From Ixodes scapularis (taxonomy: Eukaryota; Arthropoda; Arachnida; Ixodida; Ixodidae), in contig NW_024609948.1 of assembly GCF_016920785.2 (NCBI RefSeq), positions 1,488,001 through 1,552,000 on the forward strand: DNA of 64,000 bases, in the 5' to 3' direction. A program made the position numbers and the translations under genes. Under the pieces are notes generated by a model that was given only the letters and a program-made list of their open reading frames with translations, was not told the DNA's origin and searched no databases. How positions within the stretch are numbered: the first letter of the stretch is position 1; every line of letters begins with the position of its first letter. Of the stretch, positions 37,041 through 46,795 are shown one piece after another.

Positions 37041-38160
37041 ATGTCTAATAAGAATAACGTTATACTCAAGAAGCCTCCTTCTCAGTTTGAAGAACGACTC
37101 GAAAAGTCGATGGACGACTATTTGCGAGTGCACATTAAAGAATTGTACGATAGAGCCTGGGCGCACACGTGGTACAGGACTGACAGAGAGATAATAAAAG
37201 CCGCGTACGATTACATCGTGGCCAAGTATCGCAACGTTATACTTGGTCTATTTAACGACGTGACCCGAATGAACGACGTGATTAACGAATACACCGCGTT
37301 TCTTCTTCACTTTAAGAGGTCCGCCGAGCTCAAGGCCGAACACGAGAAGATGGCCGTGCCAGCCTTAAAACACGTCATCGTCAGAATGTACAGAGATCAG
37401 AACAATCTACTCGGCAAGTTCCTGGCCACGGTGTACACGCGAGACAGACTGAAAGATGCCGGCGTCGAGGTGGTCATGAAGACCGAGGAAAAAAAGCTGT
37501 ACGACGCCGACCTTCACGACGTAGACAGCCTGATCGAGACCTTTTACGACAAAGGTCTGGACTATGTCGGCGTCGAGTCTTTAATTTCCAGCTACAACTC
37601 GAAGCTGAGGGGTGTCGGTACCAAGAGACGACTTTCGGACGACGCTAGACCGTCTCTTCGGGATAGCACGAACGAGTCGCCGTCGACTCCTCCTCCTCCT
37701 CCCCCTCCTCCTAAGGAAAGGACGCCCATGGAGAAGGAGTCGAGCGTCGCCCAAACATCAGCTCAGACTGCGGCGGAGGCGGCCAATAGACGGCGGTCGG
37801 ACGACGCGATACCGTCTCATCGGGATTCGGCTCCTCCTAGGGAAACGACGCCCAAAGAGAAGGAGTCGGGCGTCGCCCAAACGTCCCCTCAGACTGCGGC
37901 GGAGGCGGCCAAGAGACGACGGTCGGACGACGCGATACCGTCTCTTCGAGATTCGGCTCCCTAAAGAAACGACGCGCAACGAAAAAGTGTCGGACGTCGC
38001 CAAGACGCCGTATCAGACTGTTGCAGCGGAAGACGAAGGAAGCGGTTGGCTGTACGTCGTCGGTGGAGTTGCCGTCCTAACCACAGCGGGAGTCGTGACT
38101 TACGCGGCAATGACCTATTATAGAAATAAACGCGCTAAAGGCGAAAACGTGTTTCTGTAG
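37041..38160 (+). pseudogene. N-terminal-module protein with tandem 42-residue repeats and a frameshifted tail anchor
   Basis: The ATG at 37041 opens 307 codons to a TAA at 37962-37964. Residues 10-185 share a module with the giant protein next door: FEERLEKSMDDYL, PALKHVIVRMYRDQNNLLG, a TRD motif, then a YNSKL end. A Pro run follows, then two 42-residue repeats (period 126 bp; KESxVAQTSxQTAAEAA...RRRSDDAIPS) after a related partial unit. In the last unit an indel near 37,960 shifts the frame; the continuation to 38160 encodes a C-terminal membrane anchor (WLYVVGGVAVLTTAGVVTYA) and basic end. So the original was probably a tail-anchored protein. Confidence 0.8.
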
Positions 38161-38164
38161 CTGA

Positions 38165-38170
38165 AATAAA
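38165..38170 (+). terminator. AATAAA between two genes 13 bp apart
   Basis: The whole gap between the stop at 38158-38160 and the next ATG at 38174 is 13 bp and consists of CTGAAATAAAAAA, so the poly(A) signal of one gene is also the leader of the next. Confidence 0.6.
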
Positions 38171-38173
38171 AAA

Positions 38174-41100
38174 ATGACCACCGACAATCTCTTGTTCAAA
38201 CCTTTGAAAGCCATTCCCATAGGGTTTGAGGCAAGGTTGGAAAGTAGAGTCGACGACTACTTTAAAGATTTTTACTACGCGCTGTACTCTAACGCTGGTG
38301 TCGAAACTACCCGTTACAAAGACTACGGCGACACGGCCAATCGCGTGTTTGATTACATTGTGGCGAACCACGCTAACGACATTCGAACGGCGTTGTACGA
38401 TCCGAAGCGAGCCATAGACTTGGTCTTTTCCTACACACTCTATCTCAAGAGCATTCAGTCCAAGGTCAATTCGCTGGCCAGCGAGAAATACAAGCCCGGG
38501 TTTCTGCGCAACGTACTCATCCCGGCCCTCAAACACTTGATCTACAGAATGTATAAGGACCCAAACAACGTCCTGGGCGAATTCATGTACACTGTCAGGA
38601 CCAGGGACGTGATAAAGCAGTACCCCGAGGCGTTGGGCGTGGAATTTGCTGGCGACGACATGCTTAGTAATTTGTACGACTTGGACGTGTACGACCTAGA
38701 TGCCGTGGACAAGTACTTGTACGGCATTAGCGGCGGAATGTACTACGACGTTAAAACCAATACGTTTAAAAAGTACAACTCTGTGCTCGAGCGATACCAG
38801 TCCCAGATCTGGCAGGATTCCGTTCTAAAGTTTAAGCGACTCTTCGAAGAGTGGTGCAAGAAAGTCACGCGGCACTCTTCGTGGTCTAGCCAGCATCCAG
38901 CGTTCGATCCACTGCTCCGGGCCGTTTTCGATGCCGCGGGCACGCCGCAGTGGGACGCGGCGCTCGTTCGCTGGGTCGCCGCCGAGGAAGGTCAGACTCT
39001 TCGCATTTACGCCGAGTTGAAAGCCAAGGTTGAATATGCCCAGACCTTTATCGACGAAAAGTTTTCTCCGGAACTCTTGAAAGCCGTTGGCGAAATCGCA
39101 AAGATTGACAACGTCAAGCGGTTCGTCTTTCTCTCCGCACCTACGCTGTCGCCGACCGAGTTGCAGGCCATACTAGACGCGTTCGAAAAGATTTTGAAGA
39201 ACTACACGGAGCACAAACATGGGGACGCGCTCGTCTGGGCGGTGACCCATCCGGCCGCGCACAAAGTCCGCGAAGAGGAAGAGACGAAGGACTTGTTTAA
39301 CAAGATTAAATCTGACGAGTATTTGCAGGACGGTAGCGCCTTCATAACGTCACTATTGGCACATTACGCCAAGTTTCGGAGCCTAGAGGATCTCCTGAGA
39401 GAATTTGCTAGGGACCTCGATGCCGTTCGCAAGGACGCCGTCTTGAGAAAGCGCTGGCTGGAGAACGACGAGGAGGACATTAGGAAGGCCTTGATCGACG
39501 TCGACTGGAAGGTGCTCTACGAAAAATTTGAGCGATTGAAACCGCACCTGAACGAGTTACGACGACTACTCCTCGCTGGCGTGGGCGATAGCGGCGACGT
39601 CGATGAAAAAATGGAAAAATTGGGACCTTACTATCCTTTAATCGCGAGGCACGGCAAATGTATGTTTGACGAGGCCGACGCCGCGTCTCTGTTTGCTCAC
39701 GCCACCTCCAAAGGTTTGTACGAGTGGAAAGTGCGTCTCAAGTCAAAGTTTCCCAAAGACGATTTCGATAGACTCTATCGGCTCGTACAGGAACGCCACA
39801 GAGACTACGAAAACATGAGAAAGTTTCTCGGTGACAGCGGCCTGCTTAGTGCCCCTCCGCTCGTGAAACTGCCTTCGAGCGTACCAAACCTAAAGACTTG
39901 GAACGACGCGATCCTGGCCACCATGAACGCTGCGCCCGAACTATGGATCGAAAAGATAATTAGCCAGTCGAAGTGTAACTTGCAGACGCTGCGCAAAAAT
40001 GTTTCCGAACTCAAATCCCTAATGACTACGGAGCGCGAACGTAGAGATAAGATCCGCGAGTGGGGAATGAGCGGACCCATCGATAGATACCCGCAGACGC
40101 ACGAAAAGGACCCAGTCGCCTTTGGCGAGTACGAGGGTTTCGACAAGGATTTGTTGGACAAAATCAAAGCCCCGTACGACATTGTAGCGACGGTGGAGTT
40201 TGATCGCATTCGAAAGGCGCACGAGAATTTCGAGCGGCACTCGGAGATTGTGAGGCGAGCTCGGTCGGCGGTCGCTACACTGATAGAGGCGAACAAGGAG
40301 TACGTGAAACACGTCGCGACGTGGGGCAAGCACCGCGCTTCCTTTTTTCCGTACACCGAGGCGTCGCGCGAAAGCGTAAACAATCTCTTTTCGACGAGAT
40401 CGGCAAATGGCGAAAACTATTGGGAGCTGCATCGAGACCTCGGGGTCGCGCAAATCACCGAGCTGTTGCACGCGGCGCGAACGGCGTACTGGAAGACCAA
40501 GCAGTTTAGTCTGGAAGCTCGAGTGAGGGTCTACTTGCGCAATCTCGTCGGCACCTTGCGCGTTTCGCAAAGCGCCGTCTCTTCCAAACTGTCTAGATTC
40601 AAGGTGTCGAGTCTGCTGAAGATGGTCGATGCGGAAGACGACGACGACTGGAAAATCGAATTTATCCGCTGGACCGTGGCGAACGAGGACGCCGACGTCG
40701 CTCGCAAACTCGTCGCAAAATCTTACGACGCCATGTGGAGGCTCTTGCGCGAAAGAGTGACGGTCGAGTTTTTCGAGTTTTTGCGCGAGGCCAAATACGC
40801 GGAAAAGTGCGTGGACCGCCGATTTCTACGGCTAGAGGACACAGTTCTGGAAACTTTTAGGGAGCGTCTCTTTCTCGATTTCGCCGACGAGACGGACCTG
40901 AGACCAGAGCTAGAGGCGTGGCTGGCGTGCCACGCCGCCTACGCGCAGATGGTCGACGCGGTCCGCAAAGAGTTTCCCGACCTGACCCGAGTCGAAAATC
41001 TCAAAGTGCACGGATCGGAAGAGGTACGTAAGGCGATCGAACGTGCCGGTCGGAATTACGCCAAGTGGCTAAACACGGAAATGATCTCGCCAAAGGACAC

Positions 41101-44100
41101 GCTGGCCACCGTGACCGAGAAAGTCGCCAAGATTAGAGAGTTGGTGGAAAACGAAAAGCGCTACAGAGAGTCTCTGCGTGACTGGGGCATGGACTCTCCG
41201 GACGGAGAGTACGTTCGTCAGTACGAGGACGGCGTTACCGGAGAAGACGATTACCTCGCCAGGATAATACGCGAAGGCGCCATCGACGTTGTGGCCACCT
41301 TTCCCTGGGACAGGATCGCAAACGCCCACGCAAAGAGAGCGGCCTACGTTCGGCGAAAGGCCGAAATATACGAGGCTCTGGGCCAAGAAACGGACTTGAT
41401 GGACTGCTTTCGACACGTCGAAAGGCTAACGCGGGACCTGAAGCTTTCTCCCTGGCCGCAGCGAGGCGATAACGCGAGAGTGCTCGATTTTCTTAAGCGA
41501 ATCGAATTGACGGCAATGTCGCAAAAAGACCTGATTAAGCGTCATCACGCCGACCTGACTCGAAGCTTCGTTTCCGAGCTATTGAACATGAGTAGGGACG
41601 CCAAAAACTACCTGGCAATGTACAAAGTCTTTGAAAAGTACAAGATATTCGGAATAGTGAAGCAGCTCAAACTGTGGGACATTACAGATGCACCTGACGT
41701 GCCAAAGACTGTATTTGACACGGAGACCGTCTCGTATCCAAAGTGGCTGGAGGGAGTCTTCGACTCTCGGGTAGACTGGGAAAAGGCGAGTCGGTCTTTC
41801 GTCGCGGCGTACGAAGATCGCAAAAAGACGCTAGACATTTCGTCGGCTCTGGACGCCGAACGTTTGATCACGGAACCTCGCGCCGAGGCGTACGAGGCGG
41901 CTGCCAATTCCGACTTTGTCGCCGTCAGGCGAGCGTACAGGGAGGGCTTGCACCGCACCTTGCCTGCCGCGACGTGGGAATCTTGTCGGAAAGAAATTGT
42001 TCGTCTGAAGGACAAGGTACAACCCAAGCGCGCGTCTCTGGCTCGGGAATACGTAGCAATCTACGAGTCCATCCTCGCGCACCGTCGCGCCAAAGACGAA
42101 TCGCCCGCAAAGTTAGTGACCAGAATCTACTCGGACGAATCGCTGGGCAATTCAATGTCGGACCTAAAGGAAGACGACGCAGATGCGGTAGAGTATCGGC
42201 ACTTGCACCTGGAAAGGGATTTGAAGTTGTATTCGAAATTATTGGCGGAATTGGACGCGACGAGGGAAGCGTTGCGATCCGCGAAAGCAGACACTGACAT
42301 CGACACCTGTCCTAACCTAAACGCGGAGCCCGTCGTTGGCACAGTGTTTAGCGTCTTGTCGACGCTGCGTTCGGCCCGCGCCGTCAAGAGTAAGGTGGAC
42401 ACATGGAACGAGTCTCTGCGAATAAAATCTTTATTGATTGAAAAGAGAAGCAAGCCGTTTACTCGAGACTTGTTCGTCTTCCTATCTTCTTCTTTGTCGG
42501 CACGATCCGCCGCGGCCCGGTGGCCGAACTCGGACGCTCCGTTGGCTGCATCTTCGAGGTCGGGATTCGACGATTGGTACTCAAACTGGGTCCTGCCCAG
42601 ATACGTGTGCGACGAGAGCGATGGCGAGGCGTACGCGACCGAGATGCAATTTTTGAAGGATCGCAGGGCGATCATCGAGAGGGAGATTGTCGCGCCCATA
42701 CGTGGAATCGGGACGCCGTTCGAGGAAAATGTGTTGCGAGCTCGGATTGCGCGGACCAAAAAGTATCTTTTCCTCACGGACGTATTGGGCCGACGCACCT
42801 CTGCGGACGACCTCGACGTGCAACAGAGTACGCGCGACTTTACCGAGATGGCCCGATTCGTAGCGACAATGGTGCGAGAAACCAAGGAGGTGACTCATGC
42901 GATAGAGTCACACCTGACGCCTTACGCGGAGAGCGTGAGGAGAACCGATCCGCTGGCCAGGGCGTACGCCGACTCGGATGACGGGACGACGGGGGTGTTG
43001 GAAGCGATAGCTTCTCCCGACGCGCTCGCGACTATGGACGCGGACGCGCTCCGGCACACGGGCGACTATGTAAAGGTTCTCTTTGAGAAGGAAGCCAGGA
43101 TGCGAGTCTTTGAAAACGTGCGGGACGCCTTGTACGTGCGCGATTGGAAACCAGTCGCCCTGCAATACGGTGCCCAGAAACAAACTCTAGATTTTTTGGC
43201 TCTACGAGAGAAGGACCTGGTCGAATGGATCGACGTCTACCTAAAGAAACACGCGTCTTTGCAGAGTGGTGATAGGATCGAGTTTCTAGACTCTTTATTC
43301 CAGACGTTATGGATCGACCTATCTAGACTCGAAGGGATAGTGAAGGCGAACGAGCGCGTGATAGGGGTGGCCAAGTCCGACCGAGAAATTGCCGACGCGG
43401 TGGACGAGTTAAAGAAGAACGGCTTGACAAAATTTGACGAGGACTTAAAAGAGTACGAACGCCTGCGCAACCGGGCGCAAAACAACACGCTCGTTTCCTT
43501 CAAAGACGCGCAACAGTTGTTGGATCGGTTGAGGGAGGTCGGACGAGTCTTGCGTTTTCTAAAGAGCGAACGACAGAGGATATGCGTTCGACTTCCATCT
43601 CGCGTTATCGACTACATTTCGCGACACCCGGACTTTGAATCGCCAACGCTCGCGAATATAAAGTGTTTCTGGCCTTTTACGATGCTTGTGTCAAAAATTC
43701 CCTCGCTTGTCCAAAGCCTTGACTTGAACACCACTGGGGAGTTGAACGAGGCCGTGGCGTCTTACGAACGAGTCTCAAAGCACTACCGTATCTACGACGC
43801 AGAGTACGAGACGCACGTGGAGTCTAGGCGAGAGATCCTAGCCGTGGTGCCCCAAACTAGCGCGCGAGTCAGATCCCTCGAAGCGGACCAAGAGTTTTTG
43901 CGAGCCTCCAAGGACGTCCTAGGCAGAGTGGCGTCCGACGAGTTGGCCGAGTTTGGAGCGACACTCGCTAGAATCGCCGACAGGATACGCGAAGGGGCCG
44001 CTCTCTTTGAAAAGCATCGGGCCGTGTTGTCTGCGGCGTTTGCGGTCGGGAGAGATTTTCCCAACCACCTGACCAACTACTACTACCAGCGCGACTGTAT

Positions 44101-45940
44101 GCCATTCGCCAAGACGTTGAACGCGGTTAGCGCGCAGGCCGGCCTCTACGACGAATTCGAGGCAATGCGCGACGGCAGAACGGTGTCGAAGGAGTCTCTA
44201 GCCGAAGTGTACGTGCCTCACGCCGAGACCCTGGTGTGTTCGTTGGCGGCTTACGAGGCACACGTTCGTAAGGTATTTACGGACGATGCCATCGATCACA
44301 TGCGCAGAGCCAAGGAGCGAATATCGCCCGTGCCTCTGGACGCGACCATCGACAACGAGAACCTCAGGGCCGCAATCGTGCGTACCGGTGCGTTAAATAA
44401 ATCGCAGTTGTCAGAACTGGAAGACAAGATCAGAGAAAGCTTGAATAGGACGCGGACCGTGATCGAAGAAGTGGGCCGCCTGACTACGTTCGGAGAGCAC
44501 TGGGGTTTTCTGACGGGAGTTGGTAGCGACTACACGGAAGACCGCCACGGGGTATTTGGATACGACGCGGCGTTGGAGACGACGCGCGGAACGCGGTCGC
44601 CCAAAGAGTGGCTGTCCACTCTGGCCACGGAAAGAGGTTACAACACGGCCGAGATAGTGCAACTCCTCAAAACGGTGTCGTCGGTAAAGAACTTGTACAA
44701 CGAGATACTCGGCGTGTTTCCTCCGGAATTGTGTAGTCTGTATTATCGCGTCGTCAAGCAAGTGGTGCTCTCGGACGCCGATTACAGAGGCAGGGTTCTA
44801 CACGCGGCCGAGGCCCTGGCAAAGATTCGAGCCAAACTGGGCGAGTCGTGCGACCCGAGTGCCTTTGCCAAAACGTTCGCAAATGTCAGAGACGCGGTCG
44901 ACAGTATGAGGTTTCTTCTCGCGCACGTCGCTTGCGTTCGCACGATTGAAAAGACACAGACGGCTCTAAACGTGTTCTTTGGGCGCTTCCCCCTGCCGCC
45001 ACTTCAGAGAGACGTTGAGATTCTTCGCAAGTACGCTCTGTTGGCGGCGGGCAACCACGAGCTGGCCGCCCTGGTGTGCGAAATAATGGAGAAGACCCTG
45101 AAGGACGCTCGGTCCAACGTTCCGCTCTTGAATTACGTGGACGATCACCCCGACCTGGACGAGTACTTTCTCGTCAGGGTCGTGGAAGCGGCCAAGACAT
45201 TCGCGAAGCGGTCCACCGTCTGCGAGTGGTTTTTTCGGCGGATGCGCGAGTATTATTCGAAAGAAGAGTACGACACCATGATGACCTCTCATTCTCGGGC
45301 CTTCAATTACCGAAACGATTGGATCGACGTTAAACTCATGGCCACCGTGCTGGCCGAGGGCGTGGTTTGCGAACTGAACCCTACCGTGATCGAATTTATA
45401 AACGAGTTGCGGAAGGACGAGCGTAGGTTGTTAGGGCTGTTCGAGCGATACCGTGAGGCGGTGTCCACGTTTGAAAACTACAGGCTGGATTGGGCCGGCC
45501 TGATCAAGAGAGTCAGGCGGATGCCTCGCGAACGGATCCCGGGAACAGACTGGAGCGAGCGCGTCCATCCGAGCCTCGCGGCCAAACTCGCACACGGAGA
45601 CGCGGCGGTGAAACTGTTCGAGCTCGTGTGCGACGCCGAAACGGAAGAAGACGCAATGAGCTCCGTATTTAGAGAAACTTCTTCTTCAAAAGGCAATTTG
45701 GATTACGGGTCGGTGTTTCACGACATGGATCTGTGGACCACCGTGATCGAAAAGACTACCGCGATAGCCGAGCGGCTCTTGGACAAGCACGCGGACGTGT
45801 TTGGTTTTCTGGAGAGGCGCGAAGGCAGAGTATCGGCCGGGAACGAGGCCTCCGAGGTTGTGCTGCGTGCGATTGCGCGCGCCGCAACACCTGGGTGGGC
45901 AAGCACTTGTGGCGAGAACTGGTGGCAGCCGAGCTCCTGA
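38174..45940 (+). CDS. Giant repetitive helical viral protein, at least 2,588 residues
   Basis: ATG at 38174. Residues 1-210 carry the module shared with the preceding gene (FEARLESRVDDYF, PALKHLIYRMYKDPNNVLG, TRD, YDLDVYDLDAVD). The rest is nearly all charged helix, with spaced internal repeats: RdWGM....Y....DVVAT..(F/W)DRI..AH occurs near residues 635-685 and 1005-1055, and a W....RW..A.E unit near 255 and 835. Spectrin- or plakin-like layout; no signal peptide or membrane span. Likely a structural scaffold, as very large virion proteins are in other arthropod nuclear viruses. After about 45,880 the frame shifts: the 3' continuation is described separately. Confidence 0.85.
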   Translation: MTTDNLLFKPLKAIPIGFEARLESRVDDYFKDFYYALYSNAGVETTRYKDYGDTANRVFDYIVANHANDIRTALYDPKRAIDLVFSYTLYLKSIQSKVNSLASEKYKPGFLRNVLIPALKHLIYRMYKDPNNVLGEFMYTVRTRDVIKQYPEALGVEFAGDDMLSNLYDLDVYDLDAVDKYLYGISGGMYYDVKTNTFKKYNSVLERYQSQIWQDSVLKFKRLFEEWCKKVTRHSSWSSQHPAFDPLLRAVFDAAGTPQWDAALVRWVAAEEGQTLRIYAELKAKVEYAQTFIDEKFSPELLKAVGEIAKIDNVKRFVFLSAPTLSPTELQAILDAFEKILKNYTEHKHGDALVWAVTHPAAHKVREEEETKDLFNKIKSDEYLQDGSAFITSLLAHYAKFRSLEDLLREFARDLDAVRKDAVLRKRWLENDEEDIRKALIDVDWKVLYEKFERLKPHLNELRRLLLAGVGDSGDVDEKMEKLGPYYPLIARHGKCMFDEADAASLFAHATSKGLYEWKVRLKSKFPKDDFDRLYRLVQERHRDYENMRKFLGDSGLLSAPPLVKLPSSVPNLKTWNDAILATMNAAPELWIEKIISQSKCNLQTLRKNVSELKSLMTTERERRDKIREWGMSGPIDRYPQTHEKDPVAFGEYEGFDKDLLDKIKAPYDIVATVEFDRIRKAHENFERHSEIVRRARSAVATLIEANKEYVKHVATWGKHRASFFPYTEASRESVNNLFSTRSANGENYWELHRDLGVAQITELLHAARTAYWKTKQFSLEARVRVYLRNLVGTLRVSQSAVSSKLSRFKVSSLLKMVDAEDDDDWKIEFIRWTVANEDADVARKLVAKSYDAMWRLLRERVTVEFFEFLREAKYAEKCVDRRFLRLEDTVLETFRERLFLDFADETDLRPELEAWLACHAAYAQMVDAVRKEFPDLTRVENLKVHGSEEVRKAIERAGRNYAKWLNTEMISPKDTLATVTEKVAKIRELVENEKRYRESLRDWGMDSPDGEYVRQYEDGVTGEDDYLARIIREGAIDVVATFPWDRIANAHAKRAAYVRRKAEIYEALGQETDLMDCFRHVERLTRDLKLSPWPQRGDNARVLDFLKRIELTAMSQKDLIKRHHADLTRSFVSELLNMSRDAKNYLAMYKVFEKYKIFGIVKQLKLWDITDAPDVPKTVFDTETVSYPKWLEGVFDSRVDWEKASRSFVAAYEDRKKTLDISSALDAERLITEPRAEAYEAAANSDFVAVRRAYREGLHRTLPAATWESCRKEIVRLKDKVQPKRASLAREYVAIYESILAHRRAKDESPAKLVTRIYSDESLGNSMSDLKEDDADAVEYRHLHLERDLKLYSKLLAELDATREALRSAKADTDIDTCPNLNAEPVVGTVFSVLSTLRSARAVKSKVDTWNESLRIKSLLIEKRSKPFTRDLFVFLSSSLSARSAAARWPNSDAPLAASSRSGFDDWYSNWVLPRYVCDESDGEAYATEMQFLKDRRAIIEREIVAPIRGIGTPFEENVLRARIARTKKYLFLTDVLGRRTSADDLDVQQSTRDFTEMARFVATMVRETKEVTHAIESHLTPYAESVRRTDPLARAYADSDDGTTGVLEAIASPDALATMDADALRHTGDYVKVLFEKEARMRVFENVRDALYVRDWKPVALQYGAQKQTLDFLALREKDLVEWIDVYLKKHASLQSGDRIEFLDSLFQTLWIDLSRLEGIVKANERVIGVAKSDREIADAVDELKKNGLTKFDEDLKEYERLRNRAQNNTLVSFKDAQQLLDRLREVGRVLRFLKSERQRICVRLPSRVIDYISRHPDFESPTLANIKCFWPFTMLVSKIPSLVQSLDLNTTGELNEAVASYERVSKHYRIYDAEYETHVESRREILAVVPQTSARVRSLEADQEFLRASKDVLGRVASDELAEFGATLARIADRIREGAALFEKHRAVLSAAFAVGRDFPNHLTNYYYQRDCMPFAKTLNAVSAQAGLYDEFEAMRDGRTVSKESLAEVYVPHAETLVCSLAAYEAHVRKVFTDDAIDHMRRAKERISPVPLDATIDNENLRAAIVRTGALNKSQLSELEDKIRESLNRTRTVIEEVGRLTTFGEHWGFLTGVGSDYTEDRHGVFGYDAALETTRGTRSPKEWLSTLATERGYNTAEIVQLLKTVSSVKNLYNEILGVFPPELCSLYYRVVKQVVLSDADYRGRVLHAAEALAKIRAKLGESCDPSAFAKTFANVRDAVDSMRFLLAHVACVRTIEKTQTALNVFFGRFPLPPLQRDVEILRKYALLAAGNHELAALVCEIMEKTLKDARSNVPLLNYVDDHPDLDEYFLVRVVEAAKTFAKRSTVCEWFFRRMREYYSKEEYDTMMTSHSRAFNYRNDWIDVKLMATVLAEGVVCELNPTVIEFINELRKDERRLLGLFERYREAVSTFENYRLDWAGLIKRVRRMPRERIPGTDWSERVHPSLAAKLAHGDAAVKLFELVCDAETEEDAMSSVFRETSSSKGNLDYGSVFHDMDLWTTVIEKTTAIAERLLDKHADVFGFLERREGRVSAGNEASEVVLRAIARAATPGWASTCGENWWQPSS

Positions 45941-46146
45941 GGAAGCACGACTACGACGCGGACGTCGTGTTTAGACTTTACGGGAAACTCGTCTATTCCA
46001 CCACGGGAAAGGAGTTTTCGAGCGGGGACGTGCCCATCGACGTGTACGAGTTTCTCAAGGACAATGATCCGCCGACCGGGACTAGCCCCTCGATGGAAGT
46101 GTTTCGCATGATGCGTCCCGAAAATGTACACGGTAAGCCAGTATAA
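45885..46146 (+). pseudogene. 3' continuation of the giant protein after a frameshift, ending at the host boundary
   Basis: From about 45,885 the coding sense moves to another frame (GKHLWRELVAAELL onward) and stays open to a stop at 46144-46146. Codon use and charge match the giant protein, whose own frame stops at 45940, so one indel separates them. Sequence past about 46,130 changes abruptly to A/T-rich host-like DNA. The gene is therefore probably truncated at the integration boundary. Confidence 0.65.
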
Positions 46147-46553
46147 CCACTGATTTTTGTTTACATCTTATATTATTTAACAACTAATTTCTGTAACTCT
46201 TGGACATTTTGCATCACTCAAACTATTTACGCCGAGAGTGTAGTCGACAGTAGGCCGGCATATCACCTGGTTTATACCTGTGCGTGATTAATTTTGTAAT
46301 TATTTTTGTATTTTTTGTAACTCTTGGACTCTGGTGCATTAGTATTATTCTCCTTTATTTTCCTTTTCTTTGTCTTCTATTCATCTGTTTTGCTTTTCTT
46401 TTTCTTTTGCCTTCCCCCATTTGCCTTGTCTCCCCTTTTCTTCCTTGACAACCTATTCCTTGGGGTCGAAGAAGAGGAAGTTTGAAATACAATTCAGTTG
46501 ATAGTTCAGCGCTGTGTGAGTGTATTTTTTTGTGTGTTTGGATTTTGACCAAA
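46147..46553. other. Host-like spacer between the viral block and the Harbinger transposon
   Basis: A/T-rich with T-runs and no coding frame. The virus-host junction is likely at about 46,125-46,150. No target duplication or telomere-like repeat is visible on this side. Confidence 0.55.
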
Positions 46554-46795
46554 GGGCCACCCACACTAGCGAGAAAACGCGCTCGGCGCGCCGATCGCGT
46601 TGAAAACGCGTTCCGCAAAATCGGTTGAGCGGGAAGATTTTCCTGCCGCTCGGTATGCCGCTTGCCGCTGGCGCAGACGCGCCAATCAGAGGCGTCACAT
46701 CCAGTCACGTGCGATGCCATGGCAACGCTTTCGCGAGAAAGTTGAGCCGCCGAGTAGTGGCGAGCCCAGGCGAGCCAGCGAACAATCTTTCCGCC

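Noticed and set aside
37041..38160. Programmed frameshift as the source of the membrane anchor
   Set aside because: No slippery heptamer with a following stem is evident at about 37,960, and neighbouring genes carry similar unprogrammed breaks.
1..46146. Assignment to asfarviruses or to white spot syndrome-type nimaviruses
   Set aside because: No polymerase, capsid or core gene specific to either is recognisable; IAP, Rad2 and helicase genes alone do not decide it.
1..46146. Domesticated viral locus comparable to wasp polydnaviruses
   Set aside because: Several genes are broken by frameshifts, a retrotransposon and palindromes, which argues against maintained function of the block as a whole.
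46126..46146. CACGGTAAGCC as a splice donor extending the giant gene
   Set aside because: No other viral gene shows introns and no acceptor with continuing coding sense is seen downstream.
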